A stretch of 64,000 nucleotides of DNA from Sphingomonas sp. LC-1 (lineage in GTDB: Bacteria > Pseudomonadota > Alphaproteobacteria > Sphingomonadales > Sphingomonadaceae), in contig NZ_JANZXB010000013.1 in NCBI RefSeq assembly GCF_025371035.1, positions 62,001 through 126,000 on the forward strand, in the 5' to 3' direction. Made by a program: the position numbers and the translations under genes. How positions within the stretch are numbered: the stretch's first letter is position 1; each line of letters begins with the position of its first letter. Below are positions 24,453 to 32,616 of the stretch, piece by piece. The notes beneath the pieces were generated by a model. It was not told the origin of the DNA and made no database searches. It worked only from the letters and a program-made list of their open reading frames with translations.

Positions 24453-25517
24453 TCAGGACCCCATCGCGCGGGGGTTGATGGATATCGTGCTTCCCTGTGC
24501 CTTGGCGGAAGGAGCGCCTTTGGCGATCAAGTCGAATAGCTGTTCGGGACGGGGCAGGGCGTTGAATGAGGGAAAGCTGTCCGCACTGTCGTCGACATGA
24601 TGGAGCACGACCGAATAGGACATGGATTTGCGCTTCTCGATCTGGCTCATGATGCCGGGGAAGACGTCGATGGTCCGTCCGGCATCGTAAAGCGCCATCA
24701 TATAGCCGCTGCTGTCCGATCCTTCCCTGCGATAGACGCCATAGGCGGTGTGGGCCGTGCCGTCGCGGCATAGCGGTGCGGTGGGCTTCTCGGGTTCGGA
24801 CGAGGGGGCGGGCTTGCGATTGGCCAGAACAGCGCTGCTCAACAGATTGGCGAGGACATCGACACCATTGGGCTTTTCCACCTTGGCCTTGGGCAGATGC
24901 GCGAAGTCGGTCTGGATTGCGCAAGGGCGGATCGGCACCGCCGGACCCGGATAGGCGGCGGTCGTTGCGATGGCGGGCTTCAGCGCGGCGATGAGGTCGT
25001 TCATCGTCCGGTCGAGCGCATCCGCATTCAGCTTTTCGGCGGTCAGCCGGACGACCAGCATCCACTCGCCCATCGGCATGACGGCCAGCGAGGTGCTGCG
25101 ATAGGGACTGCTGAGCAACGAATAGGTCTGGCGCAACGCGACCGCCGGGCCGGTGCCCGAGGGGGCGAAGGCGACGGGGTCCGCGCTGGCGGGCGCGCCC
25201 TTGTCGAAACCCTTGCGCTCCTCGATCGCAGTGCGCGACCGGTCGAACCACAGGGGCACGCTGGGCACCGCCGGATGGAAGAGGAACAGGGTGGCGAAGA
25301 CGGACTTGTCCGCGCTCTCGAGCTTGACCGCCACGTCCCGCTCGGTCGTCGTCGCATCGGTGATCGCGGTGCGGGTCAGCCCGGCGACGTTGGGCCTGAC
25401 GATGAGCCGCGTCTGGGCATGCATCCAGCCCTTGTCCGCAGGCACCGCCAGATCGCGCGCCGACGCCGCGCCAGCCATCATGACCGCCGCCAGCGCGGCA
25501 CCATACCAGAACCGCAT
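24453..25517 (-). CDS. Exported protein of unknown function
   Basis: A 354-residue protein with a signal peptide (about residues 1-20, ASA cleavage). The mature part has no motif I recognise; it contains scattered cysteines (PCAIQ, LCRDG) and aromatic-rich strands consistent with a beta-rich periplasmic or outer-membrane-associated fold. It is convergent with rnpB and ends 30 bp from it. Length and codon usage match the neighbouring genes, so the gene is real; function is not claimed. Confidence 0.7.
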   Translation of the reverse strand: MRFWYGAALAAVMMAGAASARDLAVPADKGWMHAQTRLIVRPNVAGLTRTAITDATTTERDVAVKLESADKSVFATLFLFHPAVPSVPLWFDRSRTAIEERKGFDKGAPASADPVAFAPSGTGPAVALRQTYSLLSSPYRSTSLAVMPMGEWMLVVRLTAEKLNADALDRTMNDLIAALKPAIATTAAYPGPAVPIRPCAIQTDFAHLPKAKVEKPNGVDVLANLLSSAVLANRKPAPSSEPEKPTAPLCRDGTAHTAYGVYRREGSDSSGYMMALYDAGRTIDVFPGIMSQIEKRKSMSYSVVLHHVDDSADSFPSFNALPRPEQLFDLIAKGAPSAKAQGSTISINPRAMGS

Positions 25518-25579
25518 ATCGTTCTCCCCCCATGGACGGGGCCGAGGCTAGGCGCTCAAAGGGGCGCGATCAAGCACGG

Positions 25580-26218
25580 TCAGACCAGCACCTTATCCGG
25601 TCGTTCCAGCCCGTCGAGATCGGTGTCGGCATCGATCTCCAACAGGGTTTTGATATGTCCGTCGCGAATGTCATAGACCCAGCCGTGCAGCCACAGCTCG
25701 CGCTTTTCGGCAAAGGCCTTCTGGATGGTGTCCAGCCGGGCGAGATGGCGCAGCTGCTCCATCACATTGACCTCGACCAGACGGTTGACCTTGGCGCCCT
25801 GGTCAGGCTGAGCGTCGATCTCGTCCCGGTGACGGTGGAGAACGTCGCGGGCATTGCCCAGCCACTGGTCGACCGGCCCTTCGGTGCCGCCGTTCAGCGT
25901 GGCCAGCACCCCGCCGCAACCATGATGGCCGCACAGGATGACGTGGCGGACGCGCAGCACGTCGACCGCATATTGCACGACGGACAACAGGTTCAGGTCG
26001 TCATCATGCACCAGATTGGCGATGTTCCGGTGCAGGAACATGCCGCCCGGCGGGGTCATGGTCATCTGCTCTGGCGTCACCCGGCTGTCGGAGCAACCGA
26101 TCCACAGAAAGTCCGGCTTCTGCCCCACGGTCTGCCGCTGGAAGAAGTCGGTCTTCTCCTCCAGCAGTTCGGCGGCCCATGCCTTATTGGCGAGCAGGAG
26201 TTGCTTATATTCCCTCAT
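25580..26218 (-). CDS. Beta-class carbonic anhydrase
   Basis: A 212-residue zinc enzyme interconverting CO2 and bicarbonate. Zinc ligands are in CSDSRV (Cys, with the Asp-Arg dyad) and CGHHGCGG (His and Cys). The length and start are normal for the Can/CynT branch. Its ATG overlaps the TGA of the SulP transporter gene upstream (ATGA), so the pair is translationally coupled. This points to a bicarbonate uptake or CO2-balancing role rather than cyanate degradation. Confidence 0.93.
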   Translation of the reverse strand: MREYKQLLLANKAWAAELLEEKTDFFQRQTVGQKPDFLWIGCSDSRVTPEQMTMTPPGGMFLHRNIANLVHDDDLNLLSVVQYAVDVLRVRHVILCGHHGCGGVLATLNGGTEGPVDQWLGNARDVLHRHRDEIDAQPDQGAKVNRLVEVNVMEQLRHLARLDTIQKAFAEKRELWLHGWVYDIRDGHIKTLLEIDADTDLDGLERPDKVLV

Positions 26219-27795
26219 GCGTAGCGCACTCCGGTCGAGGGGGCATTGATCATCGGTGCGGTCCGCTCGGCGATGTCGCCGCGCACGATCACGCTGATGC
26301 CTCGGAAATCCGCGCCCTTGATGAAGGCGTTGATGATGTCGACATTGTCGAGATCGACATAAGAGGTGGACGACAAGTCGATCAGCAGGTTGGCGCCGTC
26401 CGGCACCTTGGCCAGCGACTTCTGCAATTCATATTTGTGGATGAAATACAGGTTGCGCCGCGCGCGGATCAGGCAATCCTCGCCGTCACAGGCAAAGGTC
26501 AGCGCGGGGCGGAAGTTGCGCGCGACGACGAAGACGAAACCGACGGTCAGGCCGACCAATATGCCGATCAGCAGGTCGGTGCGCAGGATCGCCAGGATGG
26601 TGACGATGAAGGGAATGAACTGCGTCCAGCCCTGCCTGTACCGCTCGGTGAAGAGCTTGGGCTTGCACAGCTTATAGCCGGTCGCGATCAGCACGGCGGC
26701 CAGCGCGGCGAGCGGAATCTGGTTCAGCACCACCGGGATCAATGCGACCGACAACAGCAGCCAGGTCGCGTGGAGCATCGTCGACAGCTTGCTTTCCGCA
26801 CCCGCATCGACATTGGCCGAGGAACGCACGATCACCGAAGTGACCGGCAGGCCGCCCAGCAGGCCCGACACGATGTTGCCGCCGCCCTGCGCCATCAACT
26901 CCCAATTCTTGTCGGTGGTCCGGCGACGCGGGTCGAGTTCGTCCACCGCCTTGACGCTCAGCAGCGATTCCAGGCTGGCGACGATGGCGAGGGTGATGGC
27001 GGTCGTCCACACCGCGCCCGTGCCGATCGCGGCGAAATCGGGGAGCTGGAACTGACCGACGAATTCCGACGCGCTGCCCGCCACCGGTACCTGGACCAGA
27101 TGGCTGCCGACCAGTTTCCAGTCGGGGCGGACCGCGCCCAGGATCATGTTGCCGACCACGCCGATCACGACGACCACCAGAGGGCCCGGCAACAGCCGCA
27201 ACGGACCCTGTTTGGGCTTGGCGTGATCCCACCAGAACAGGAAGGCGAGCGAGATCGCACCGATCAGGACCGCACCGGGCGCGATGTCGTTGCTGACGCT
27301 GGTCCACAAATCGGTGAAGGTATTGCCGCCCGCCCGGCTGGCATATTCGAAGCTGCCCTCGAAATCGCCGTCATAGCCGATGGCATGGGGTATCTGCTTG
27401 AGGATCAGGATCAGGCCGATCGCCGCCAGCATGCCGGTGATGACCGACGAGGGGACGAACTCGGCCAGCACCCCGGCCCGCGTGAAGGAGAAGGCGAGTT
27501 GCAGGATGCCCGCCAGCACCACCGCGAGCAGAAAGACCTGGAAACTCGGCAACCGCTCGATCGCCTCGAACACAATGACGGTCAGGCCCGCGGCAGGCCC
27601 CGCAACCGAGAGCGGCGATTTGGACAGAAAGCCGACGACCAGGCCACCGGCGATACCCGCGATCATCCCCGCGAAAGGCGGTGCCCCGGATGCGACCGCG
27701 ACGCCCAGACACAGCGGCAGGGCGACCAGCGCCACCACGATCGAAGCTGGCACGTCCGCCCTCGCGGTGGCCAGAAAAGAACGGTTTTGGGCCAC
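26215..27795 (-). CDS. SulP family anion transporter with STAS domain
   Basis: About 526 residues. The N-terminal two thirds hold some 12 hydrophobic helices of the SulP/SLC26 fold (DVPASIVVALVALPLCLGVA opening; GPAAGLTVIVFEAI and GLLGGLPVTSVIVRSSANV in the core), and the C-terminus is a STAS domain (LLIDLSSTSYVDLDNV). The frame is open to 27951, but the upstream part has no in-frame ATG and is unlike the family; a GTG at 27795 preceded by GGGAG gives the expected start. Overlap with carbonic anhydrase suggests bicarbonate as substrate; sulfate is the alternative. Confidence 0.9.
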   Translation of the reverse strand: MAQNRSFLATARADVPASIVVALVALPLCLGVAVASGAPPFAGMIAGIAGGLVVGFLSKSPLSVAGPAAGLTVIVFEAIERLPSFQVFLLAVVLAGILQLAFSFTRAGVLAEFVPSSVITGMLAAIGLILILKQIPHAIGYDGDFEGSFEYASRAGGNTFTDLWTSVSNDIAPGAVLIGAISLAFLFWWDHAKPKQGPLRLLPGPLVVVVIGVVGNMILGAVRPDWKLVGSHLVQVPVAGSASEFVGQFQLPDFAAIGTGAVWTTAITLAIVASLESLLSVKAVDELDPRRRTTDKNWELMAQGGGNIVSGLLGGLPVTSVIVRSSANVDAGAESKLSTMLHATWLLLSVALIPVVLNQIPLAALAAVLIATGYKLCKPKLFTERYRQGWTQFIPFIVTILAILRTDLLIGILVGLTVGFVFVVARNFRPALTFACDGEDCLIRARRNLYFIHKYELQKSLAKVPDGANLLIDLSSTSYVDLDNVDIINAFIKGADFRGISVIVRGDIAERTAPMINAPSTGVRYA

Positions 27796-27941
27796 GACGG
27801 CTCCCGACAAGCTAGCGTCCGCATATGTCCGGTAAGGACATGAATATATGATGACGCCGTTGTCATGAACGACGTTCTGGCGGACGGTCAAGCGTTTCCA
27901 GCGGCCATTTCGGGCCTTGCTGATACAAAGCAATCGCGTCG

Positions 27942-28520
27942 ATGCTTGCACCGCGAGCCAAGTCGCTTAAATCGAGCCGCGTGGCGCGTTCTACTACCCG
28001 ATCCAATGACTGGGGCTTTCCTCGCTGGCGCAGCTATGGCGCGGCGCGGGAGGCCAAGCCCGTGCGAATCTGCGACCGGCATGGTTGCGACCAGCCCGGC
28101 AATTGTCCGGCCCCCAAATCGCCCAACAGCCCCGACCGCTGGTATTTCTGCGAGGCACACGCCGCCGAGTATAATCGCGGCTGGGACTATTTTCAGGGCT
28201 TGAGTGCCGAAGAAGCCGCCGCACGGGAGGCCTCCGAACGGCGGACCAGCGCGGGCTATGCCCAATCGAAGCATCAGGCCTGGGCCGGTCCCGGCGATGG
28301 CACCCGCTCGCGCGACGAGATGCGCGCGCTCGACGCGCTGGGGCTGGAGCCCGATGCCGAGTTCGACCTGATCCGCGCGACGTGGCGCGGGCTGGCCAAG
28401 GCGAATCATCCCGATATCCGTCCGAACGATCCCGAAGCGGCGACCAAGTTCCAGCAGGTGCAGGCGGCATATGAAGTCCTGCGCGCGGCGGAGGAACGGC
28501 GGAGCTGGAAGCCCGAATGA
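27942..28520 (+). CDS. J-domain protein
   Basis: A 192-residue protein. The N-terminal half holds a cysteine pair region (ICDRHGCDQPGNC and FCEAHAAEYN) that could bind metal; the C-terminal 60 residues are a J domain (LGLEPDAEFDLIRATWRGL) with the HPD motif in KANHPDIRP. J domains stimulate DnaK ATPase, so it is a cochaperone of a kind common in alphaproteobacteria, different from DnaJ itself (no Gly/Phe or zinc-finger repeats). Its stop overlaps the next gene start (ATGA). Confidence 0.85.
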   Translation: MLAPRAKSLKSSRVARSTTRSNDWGFPRWRSYGAAREAKPVRICDRHGCDQPGNCPAPKSPNSPDRWYFCEAHAAEYNRGWDYFQGLSAEEAAAREASERRTSAGYAQSKHQAWAGPGDGTRSRDEMRALDALGLEPDAEFDLIRATWRGLAKANHPDIRPNDPEAATKFQQVQAAYEVLRAAEERRSWKPE

Positions 28521-28813
28521 TCCGTCGCGCCAAGGCGGATTGGGAAACGACGGTCCTGGTCTGCGGCAAATGTTCGAAGAAGGTCGGCGGCGGGTTCGGG
28601 CCGAAGGGCAAGACGCCGCTTGCCAAGGCGCTCCGGCGGATATTCGGCAAGGGGCGCAAGGCGTCGGTCGGGGTGATCGAGACCAAGTGCCTGGGGCTGT
28701 GCCCGAAAAATGCGGTGACGTTGGTCGATGGGCGCAAGCCGGGCGAGTGGCTGGTCGTGACGCCGGACGAGGATGTGGAGGCGATTGCGGCGCGGTTGGG
28801 ACGGGGAGCCTGA
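28517..28813 (+). CDS. Small thioredoxin-fold 2Fe-2S protein
   Basis: 98 residues. Cysteines are arranged as CGKCSKK near the N-terminus and CLGLCPKNAV in the middle, the pattern of the thioredoxin-like ferredoxins (CxxC ... CxxxC). The fold binds a 2Fe-2S cluster and is found in NuoE-like subunits and stand-alone proteins. It is coupled to the J-domain gene by a four-base overlap, so the two may act together, for example in handling a client. That is inference. Confidence 0.75.
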   Translation: MIRRAKADWETTVLVCGKCSKKVGGGFGPKGKTPLAKALRRIFGKGRKASVGVIETKCLGLCPKNAVTLVDGRKPGEWLVVTPDEDVEAIAARLGRGA

Positions 28814-28832
28814 TCGGCGGCCGTTCGGGCGT

Positions 28833-28917
28833 GGCCTTCGACTTCGCTCAGGCTGAACGGAGGTTATAGCGGTTGGCCCCCACATCACTCCGTTTGGCCT
28901 GAACGGATTCGAAGGCC
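28833..28917. repeat. Inverted repeat pair, type 1 (REPIN-like), partly decayed
   Basis: Left arm 28833-28860 (core CTTCGACTTCGCTCAGGC) and an opposite, mutated right arm 28890-28917. It lies between two convergent genes. Confidence 0.7.
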
Positions 28918-28930
28918 AGGCGGTTGCCCC

Positions 28931-29332
28931 TCAATACCGCCCTGCCGTCTCGCGGATCAGCGCGATCATATTGGGAATCCCCTGGGTCCGGTTCGAGCTC
29001 AACTGGTTCCGCAAGTCGAACGGCGCCAGCTCGCCCTCGATGTCGGTCGCCAGTATCTCTGCGGGCGTCCTGTCCTGCACGGTCTTCAGGACCAGCGCGA
29101 TGATCCCCTTGGTGATCGCCGCGTTCGAGTCCGCCAGGAAATGCAGGCCATCATTATCCCCCTTGGTCGGGTAGACCCAGACCGAGGCCGAACAGCCGCG
29201 CACCAGCGTCGCGTCCGTCTTCAGCGCGTCCGGCATCGGTTCCAGCGCGCGGCCGAGGTCGATCAGCAGGCGATAGCGATCGTCGGCGTCGAGGAATTCA
29301 TATTCGTCGCGGATTTCGGCAAGATCGGACAT
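28931..29332 (-). CDS. sufE: SufE family cysteine desulfurase activator
   Basis: A 133-residue sulfur acceptor that takes persulfide from a SufS-type cysteine desulfurase and passes it to the scaffold. The acceptor cysteine is in VRGCSASVWV (Cys47). The ATG giving MSDLAEIRDEYEF is chosen, as in other SufE; 12 upstream codons are dropped. It lies 39 bp downstream of the last gene of the psp operon on the same strand, so read-through is possible. Confidence 0.92.
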   Translation of the reverse strand: MSDLAEIRDEYEFLDADDRYRLLIDLGRALEPMPDALKTDATLVRGCSASVWVYPTKGDNDGLHFLADSNAAITKGIIALVLKTVQDRTPAEILATDIEGELAPFDLRNQLSSNRTQGIPNMIALIRETAGRY

Positions 29333-29371
29333 GGTGCCCGCGCTACCGTGGTTCGCGCGCGCCGACAACCG

Positions 29372-30040
29372 TCAGTCCTTGAGCAGTGCGTCCACCGATC
29401 CGCCATTACGCGCCAGTTCGGCCGCGACCCGGCGGCGTCCTTCATAATAGGTCAGTATGCGGGCATTCGGATCCAGCTTGCGGATACGCGCTTCGTCCTC
29501 CGGGTGAATGCTGGTCTCGCGCGCGACATAGTCGGGATAGCCCTCGCGCTTCCAGGCGGGCAGGCGCTGCGCCGCCCATTCGCCGATATGGTCCGCGACC
29601 AGCCGGTGGGTCATCTCATACGCGATGGTGCCCGACAGCGTCCGCACCCCGCCCAGGGCCGCGCCGTTGGTCACGCGGTCCGCCGCGATCACGCTGCGGT
29701 TGAAGATCAGCGCATGGCCGAAGGGCCGCCGAAAGGCGATCGAGCCCCGTGCTCCGATCGACAGCACATCCCAGCGCCAGCCGCCATCGGTCAGCACGAC
29801 CTCTCGCGCCAGTCCCGGCCGATCGAGCGGGCTTGCCGCCAGCAGCGTGTCGGCGCGGGCGAGCACGCGCCCCATCGCGGCACGGTCGATCGGCTGTTCG
29901 GCGAGAACAGTCGTCGATCCGAAATCGGCCCGATAGGGAAAGGCGAGCGCGGCGGGGACATGGACGACCCCGGCGACGATCACCGCGCCGCCACAGGCGA
30001 TCCGGGTGCCCCAGCGGCGAAGGGCGGCGGAACGCGCCAT
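29372..30040 (-). CDS. Membrane protein at the end of the psp operon, zincin-like remnant
   Basis: 222 residues. One N-terminal helix (about residues 14-33, a signal anchor), then an extracytoplasmic domain. SGTIAYEMTHRLVADHIG resembles the HExxH helix of a metallopeptidase, but the first His is replaced (YEMTH), so it would not bind zinc in the usual way. The C-terminal half is rich in charged residues (RRRVAAELARNGG). Two bases separate it from the preceding psp-like gene. No family is recognised with confidence. Its place suggests a role in envelope stress. Confidence 0.7.
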   Translation of the reverse strand: MARSAALRRWGTRIACGGAVIVAGVVHVPAALAFPYRADFGSTTVLAEQPIDRAAMGRVLARADTLLAASPLDRPGLAREVVLTDGGWRWDVLSIGARGSIAFRRPFGHALIFNRSVIAADRVTNGAALGGVRTLSGTIAYEMTHRLVADHIGEWAAQRLPAWKREGYPDYVARETSIHPEDEARIRKLDPNARILTYYEGRRRVAAELARNGGSVDALLKD

Positions 30041-30042
30041 GG

Positions 30043-30282
30043 TCAGAGATCCACGCCCGCCGCAATGGCTTCGAGCTTGCGGATGCGCTCCTTCAGGTCC
30101 GCCATCTCGATGCGCGACGCCGCCGAGCTGGCGGGCGGGTAGGGCATGTCATGGGTGCGGTCGAACTCGCGGCTCTTGAGCTGCAACCAGCCGCGCCAGC
30201 CGGCGAGGCCCGCGGTGACGATCATCGCCAGGCCGGCCAATCCGGCGGTCGCGATCACGATGTAAAGATTGGTGTCGGTCAT
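30043..30282 (-). CDS. PspB-like small membrane protein 4 (single helix, coiled coil)
   Basis: 79 residues: a transmembrane helix (about 7-29), a short loop, then a coiled-coil end (IEMADLKERIRKLEAI). The end matches the LKERI-LE segment of its neighbours but lacks the final EIDxLR tail. It is the shortest and most degenerate of the four PspB-like genes in this operon. Confidence 0.65.
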   Translation of the reverse strand: MTDTNLYIVIATAGLAGLAMIVTAGLAGWRGWLQLKSREFDRTHDMPYPPASSAASRIEMADLKERIRKLEAIAAGVDL

Positions 30283-30314
30283 GATCCGGGCTCCCTGTCC
30301 GTATCAATGGTGGT

Positions 30315-30572
30315 TCAGCGGTCGCGCAGGCGCTCGATCTCGCGGTCGAGGTCGATGCTCTTGTGCTGGTCGGTGATGACGCGCTCCAGCACCTGGATGC
30401 GTTCCTTGAGCTGCTGAACCTCGGCGCGCAGCGCCTGGGTGTCGCGGGCCCCTTCGCCGCGCAGATGCTCGACGATGTCGAGGCCGGGCGAGCGCTTGTG
30501 CTTGGCCTTGAAGATGCTGGCGATCATCACGATTGCGACGATCATGACGACCATGAACTGTCCGCCGGACAT
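30315..30572 (-). CDS. PspB-like small membrane protein 3
   Basis: 85 residues. N-terminal helix (about residues 5-22), basic segment (FKAKHKRS), then a heptad-like coiled coil (LRAEVQQLKERIQVLERVI) and the tail DLDREIERLRDR. The helix plus coiled-coil layout and the VLERxxTD motif are shared with PspB and the other copies. The function is not known; by analogy it may bind PspA or PspC at the membrane. Confidence 0.72.
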   Translation of the reverse strand: MSGGQFMVVMIVAIVMIASIFKAKHKRSPGLDIVEHLRGEGARDTQALRAEVQQLKERIQVLERVITDQHKSIDLDREIERLRDR

Positions 30573-30599
30573 AGCGGTAACTCCCCTTTAGATTTTATG

Positions 30600-30887
30600 T
30601 CAGTGTTCGATGCGGGCGGGCATTTCGCCGGGCGCGCGGAGGCCGTCGATCTCATCGCTCAAGCCCAGGCCGCGATCGGTGACGATCCGCTCCAGCACCC
30701 GGACCCGCTGTTCGAGCCGTTCGGCCTGGGCCGCATATTGCGCCGCCTTTTCCGCGACCATCGAAGCTTCGGTGGCCAGCCGCTTTTCGCGGTAGGCGAA
30801 CCAGGGCTTGATGACGACGCCGCCGATGATCGCAACCATGCCGCAGCTGATGCCGAAGAGCGGGATCAGGATAGCGAAATCATGCAT
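30600..30887 (-). CDS. PspB-like small membrane protein 2
   Basis: 95 residues. Hydrophobic helix (about residues 5-27), then KPWFAYREKR and a long Ala-rich coiled coil (AAQYAAQAERLEQRVRVLER) and IVTD...DEIDGLR. It has the same architecture as the flanking genes, with a 12-bp gap to the upstream copy. No similarity outside the Psp-like set is recognised. Confidence 0.72.
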   Translation of the reverse strand: MHDFAILIPLFGISCGMVAIIGGVVIKPWFAYREKRLATEASMVAEKAAQYAAQAERLEQRVRVLERIVTDRGLGLSDEIDGLRAPGEMPARIEH

Positions 30888-30899
30888 CGCTTCTCTCCC

Positions 30900-31196
30900 T
30901 CAACGATCACGCAAGCTGTCGATTTCGCGGGCGGTCCGCTCGGCGGGGTCGGTGGCGATCCGTTCCAGGACGGCGATCCGCTCTTCCAACCGGCTGACCT
31001 GGCCGACCAGCTTCTGGTTCTCGGCGGTCAGCAACTCGACCTTGCGGCTCTCTCCAAGATCGCCCTTGTGGGTCATGCCGCCCCATTCATATTCCAGGCT
31101 ATAGCCGTGCTTGGCACGGATCCAGGTGGTGACCACCCACGCGATCATCGAGATCGAGATGATCGCCAGGACGAAACCGGGTCCTCCCGAAGACAT
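30900..31196 (-). CDS. PspB-like small membrane protein 1
   Basis: 98 residues from the ATG preceded by GGGAG at 8 nt; an ATG five codons upstream is possible. Helix at about residues 6-25 (FVLAIISISMIAWVVTT), then a polar stretch, a coiled coil (LLTAENQKLVGQVSRLEERI) and the tail VLERIATD...REIDSLRDR. The last part equals the end of PspC almost residue for residue (EIDSLR). Confidence 0.74.
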   Translation of the reverse strand: MSSGGPGFVLAIISISMIAWVVTTWIRAKHGYSLEYEWGGMTHKGDLGESRKVELLTAENQKLVGQVSRLEERIAVLERIATDPAERTAREIDSLRDR

Positions 31197-31238
31197 AATC
31201 CATACTCCCATAGGATAGTTGATATGTGGCCCCGGCGA

Positions 31239-31622
31239 TCAGCGCAGGCTGTCGATCTCGTCGGCCAGTTGGCGGTTGCGGCTGGTGTAATGCAGCTCGA
31301 TATCGGCGAGGCGACGATCGAGATCGCGGAACTTCGAGCGGACCTCGGCGGTCGAGCGGCGCGGATTGCTGCGCACGCCCTGCCAGAATTTGGCGTCCTC
31401 GTCCGACTGGTAAAGGCCGATCGGCTTGGCCGTCGCCATCCAGGCGACCAGGATATAGGCGAGCGGAACCCATGGCATACCGACCCCGGTGACGGTCAGC
31501 AGGACCGCGGCGATGCGGACCCAGAGGACGTCGACGCCGGTATAGTCGGCGATGCCGGCGCACACGCCCTTGAACTTGGCATTCTGCTTGTCGAGATAGA
31601 ATTGGGTGCGGCTGGCGGTCAT
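31239..31622 (-). CDS. pspC: Phage shock protein C (PspC domain)
   Basis: 127 residues. The PspC domain is at the N-terminus: FKGVCAGIADYTGVDVLWVR followed by a hydrophobic helix (VLLTVTGVGMPWVPLAYIL), the regular amphipathic-plus-helix form that senses membrane stress and recruits PspA. The C-terminal third is a predicted coiled coil ending LADEIDSLR. E. coli PspC lacks that tail, so it may be a specific interface with the PspB-like proteins here. It lies one base after pspB. Confidence 0.88.
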   Translation of the reverse strand: MTASRTQFYLDKQNAKFKGVCAGIADYTGVDVLWVRIAAVLLTVTGVGMPWVPLAYILVAWMATAKPIGLYQSDEDAKFWQGVRSNPRRSTAEVRSKFRDLDRRLADIELHYTSRNRQLADEIDSLR

Positions 31623-31623
31623 C

Positions 31624-31917
31624 TCAATTCCTCCGATCGAGGCTGTAGTCGGTGCGGCTCAGGCGGCTTTCGGGGCGCCATTCGGGCTGCGACAGGCTGG
31701 GTTTGAAGTCGGGGTTGTCGGCCGCGACGATCCGTTCGACCGTGTTCAGCCGGTCTTCCAGACGCCGGGCGAGCAGGTGAAGCTCGTCGAGCAGCTGCTC
31801 GTCCTCATGGGTGATCTTCGGCGCCTGCTTCCACTTCGTCATATAGTGGAGGAACAACCAGGGCAGCGCGATGAAGATCGAGACGATCGGGACTGCGATG
31901 TTGAAGAAATCCTCCAT
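31624..31917 (-). CDS. pspB: Phage shock protein B (PspB-like)
   Basis: 97 residues. An N-terminal helix (about residues 5-24, AVPIVSIFIALPWLFLHYM), a basic patch, then a coiled coil (LLDELHLLARRLEDRLNTVER) as in PspB, with an extended polar tail. PspB works with PspC to relay membrane stress to PspA. The gene sits one base from pspA and one from pspC, in the usual A-B-C order. Confidence 0.85.
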   Translation of the reverse strand: MEDFFNIAVPIVSIFIALPWLFLHYMTKWKQAPKITHEDEQLLDELHLLARRLEDRLNTVERIVAADNPDFKPSLSQPEWRPESRLSRTDYSLDRRN

Positions 31918-31918
31918 C

Positions 31919-32587
31919 TCACTCCCCCTTGTTCAGGCGCGCCTTGAGCGCGGCGAGTTCGGCATCGACCCGGTCCGAGGCGCGCAGTTCGGCGATCTCG
32001 TCCTCCAGCGTCTTGGGGTTGGCGCCCAGGCCCAGCGCTTCCGCGCGGCCCTCGGCCTCGTCCACCTTGCGCTCCAGAATGTCGAAGCGGCTGAACGCGT
32101 CGTGCGTCTTGGGGCCATTCCACATCTCGCGCAGGCGATAGCGGTTGTTGGCGCTTTCCAGACGGGTCTGGACCGCATTCTGCTTGGTCCGGGCCTCGCG
32201 CAGTTTATTCTGCAGCTTGGCGATATCCTCTTCCGACGCGCGCAGCGCATCATCGAGCACCTGGACTTCGGCCTTCAGCTGGTCGGCCATGTCGGCGGCC
32301 TTCTGACGCTCGATCAGCGCGGCCTTGGCGAGGTCTTCGCGGTCCTTCGACAGCGCCAGCTCGGCCTTTTCGGTCCAGCTGTCCTGAAGCTGGTCCAGCT
32401 TCATGATGTGGCGGCGAATTTCCTTCTGATCGGCGATCGTGCGGGCGGCAGAGGCGCGCACCTCGACAAGCGTCTCCTCCATTTCGAGGATGATCATGCG
32501 GATCATCTTCGCGGGGTCTTCCGCCTTGTCCAGCAGGTCGGCGAAATTGGCAGCGACGATGTCGCGGGTGCGGGAGAAAATGCCCAT
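31919..32587 (-). CDS. pspA: Phage shock protein A
   Basis: 222 residues, an ESCRT-III/Vipp1-family protein that binds stressed inner membrane and inhibits PspF in the resting state. The start MGIFSRTRDIVAANFADLLD is the amphipathic helix; the rest is almost all coiled coil (LRLESANNRY, LKAEVQVLDDALRASEEDI). The family signature EDPAKMIRMIILEMEETLVE is intact. It is the second gene of the operon, after the 48-residue exported protein. Confidence 0.94.
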   Translation of the reverse strand: MGIFSRTRDIVAANFADLLDKAEDPAKMIRMIILEMEETLVEVRASAARTIADQKEIRRHIMKLDQLQDSWTEKAELALSKDREDLAKAALIERQKAADMADQLKAEVQVLDDALRASEEDIAKLQNKLREARTKQNAVQTRLESANNRYRLREMWNGPKTHDAFSRFDILERKVDEAEGRAEALGLGANPKTLEDEIAELRASDRVDAELAALKARLNKGE

Positions 32588-32616
32588 CGGATACTCCTTG
32601 ATGGCGGAATGCGTGA

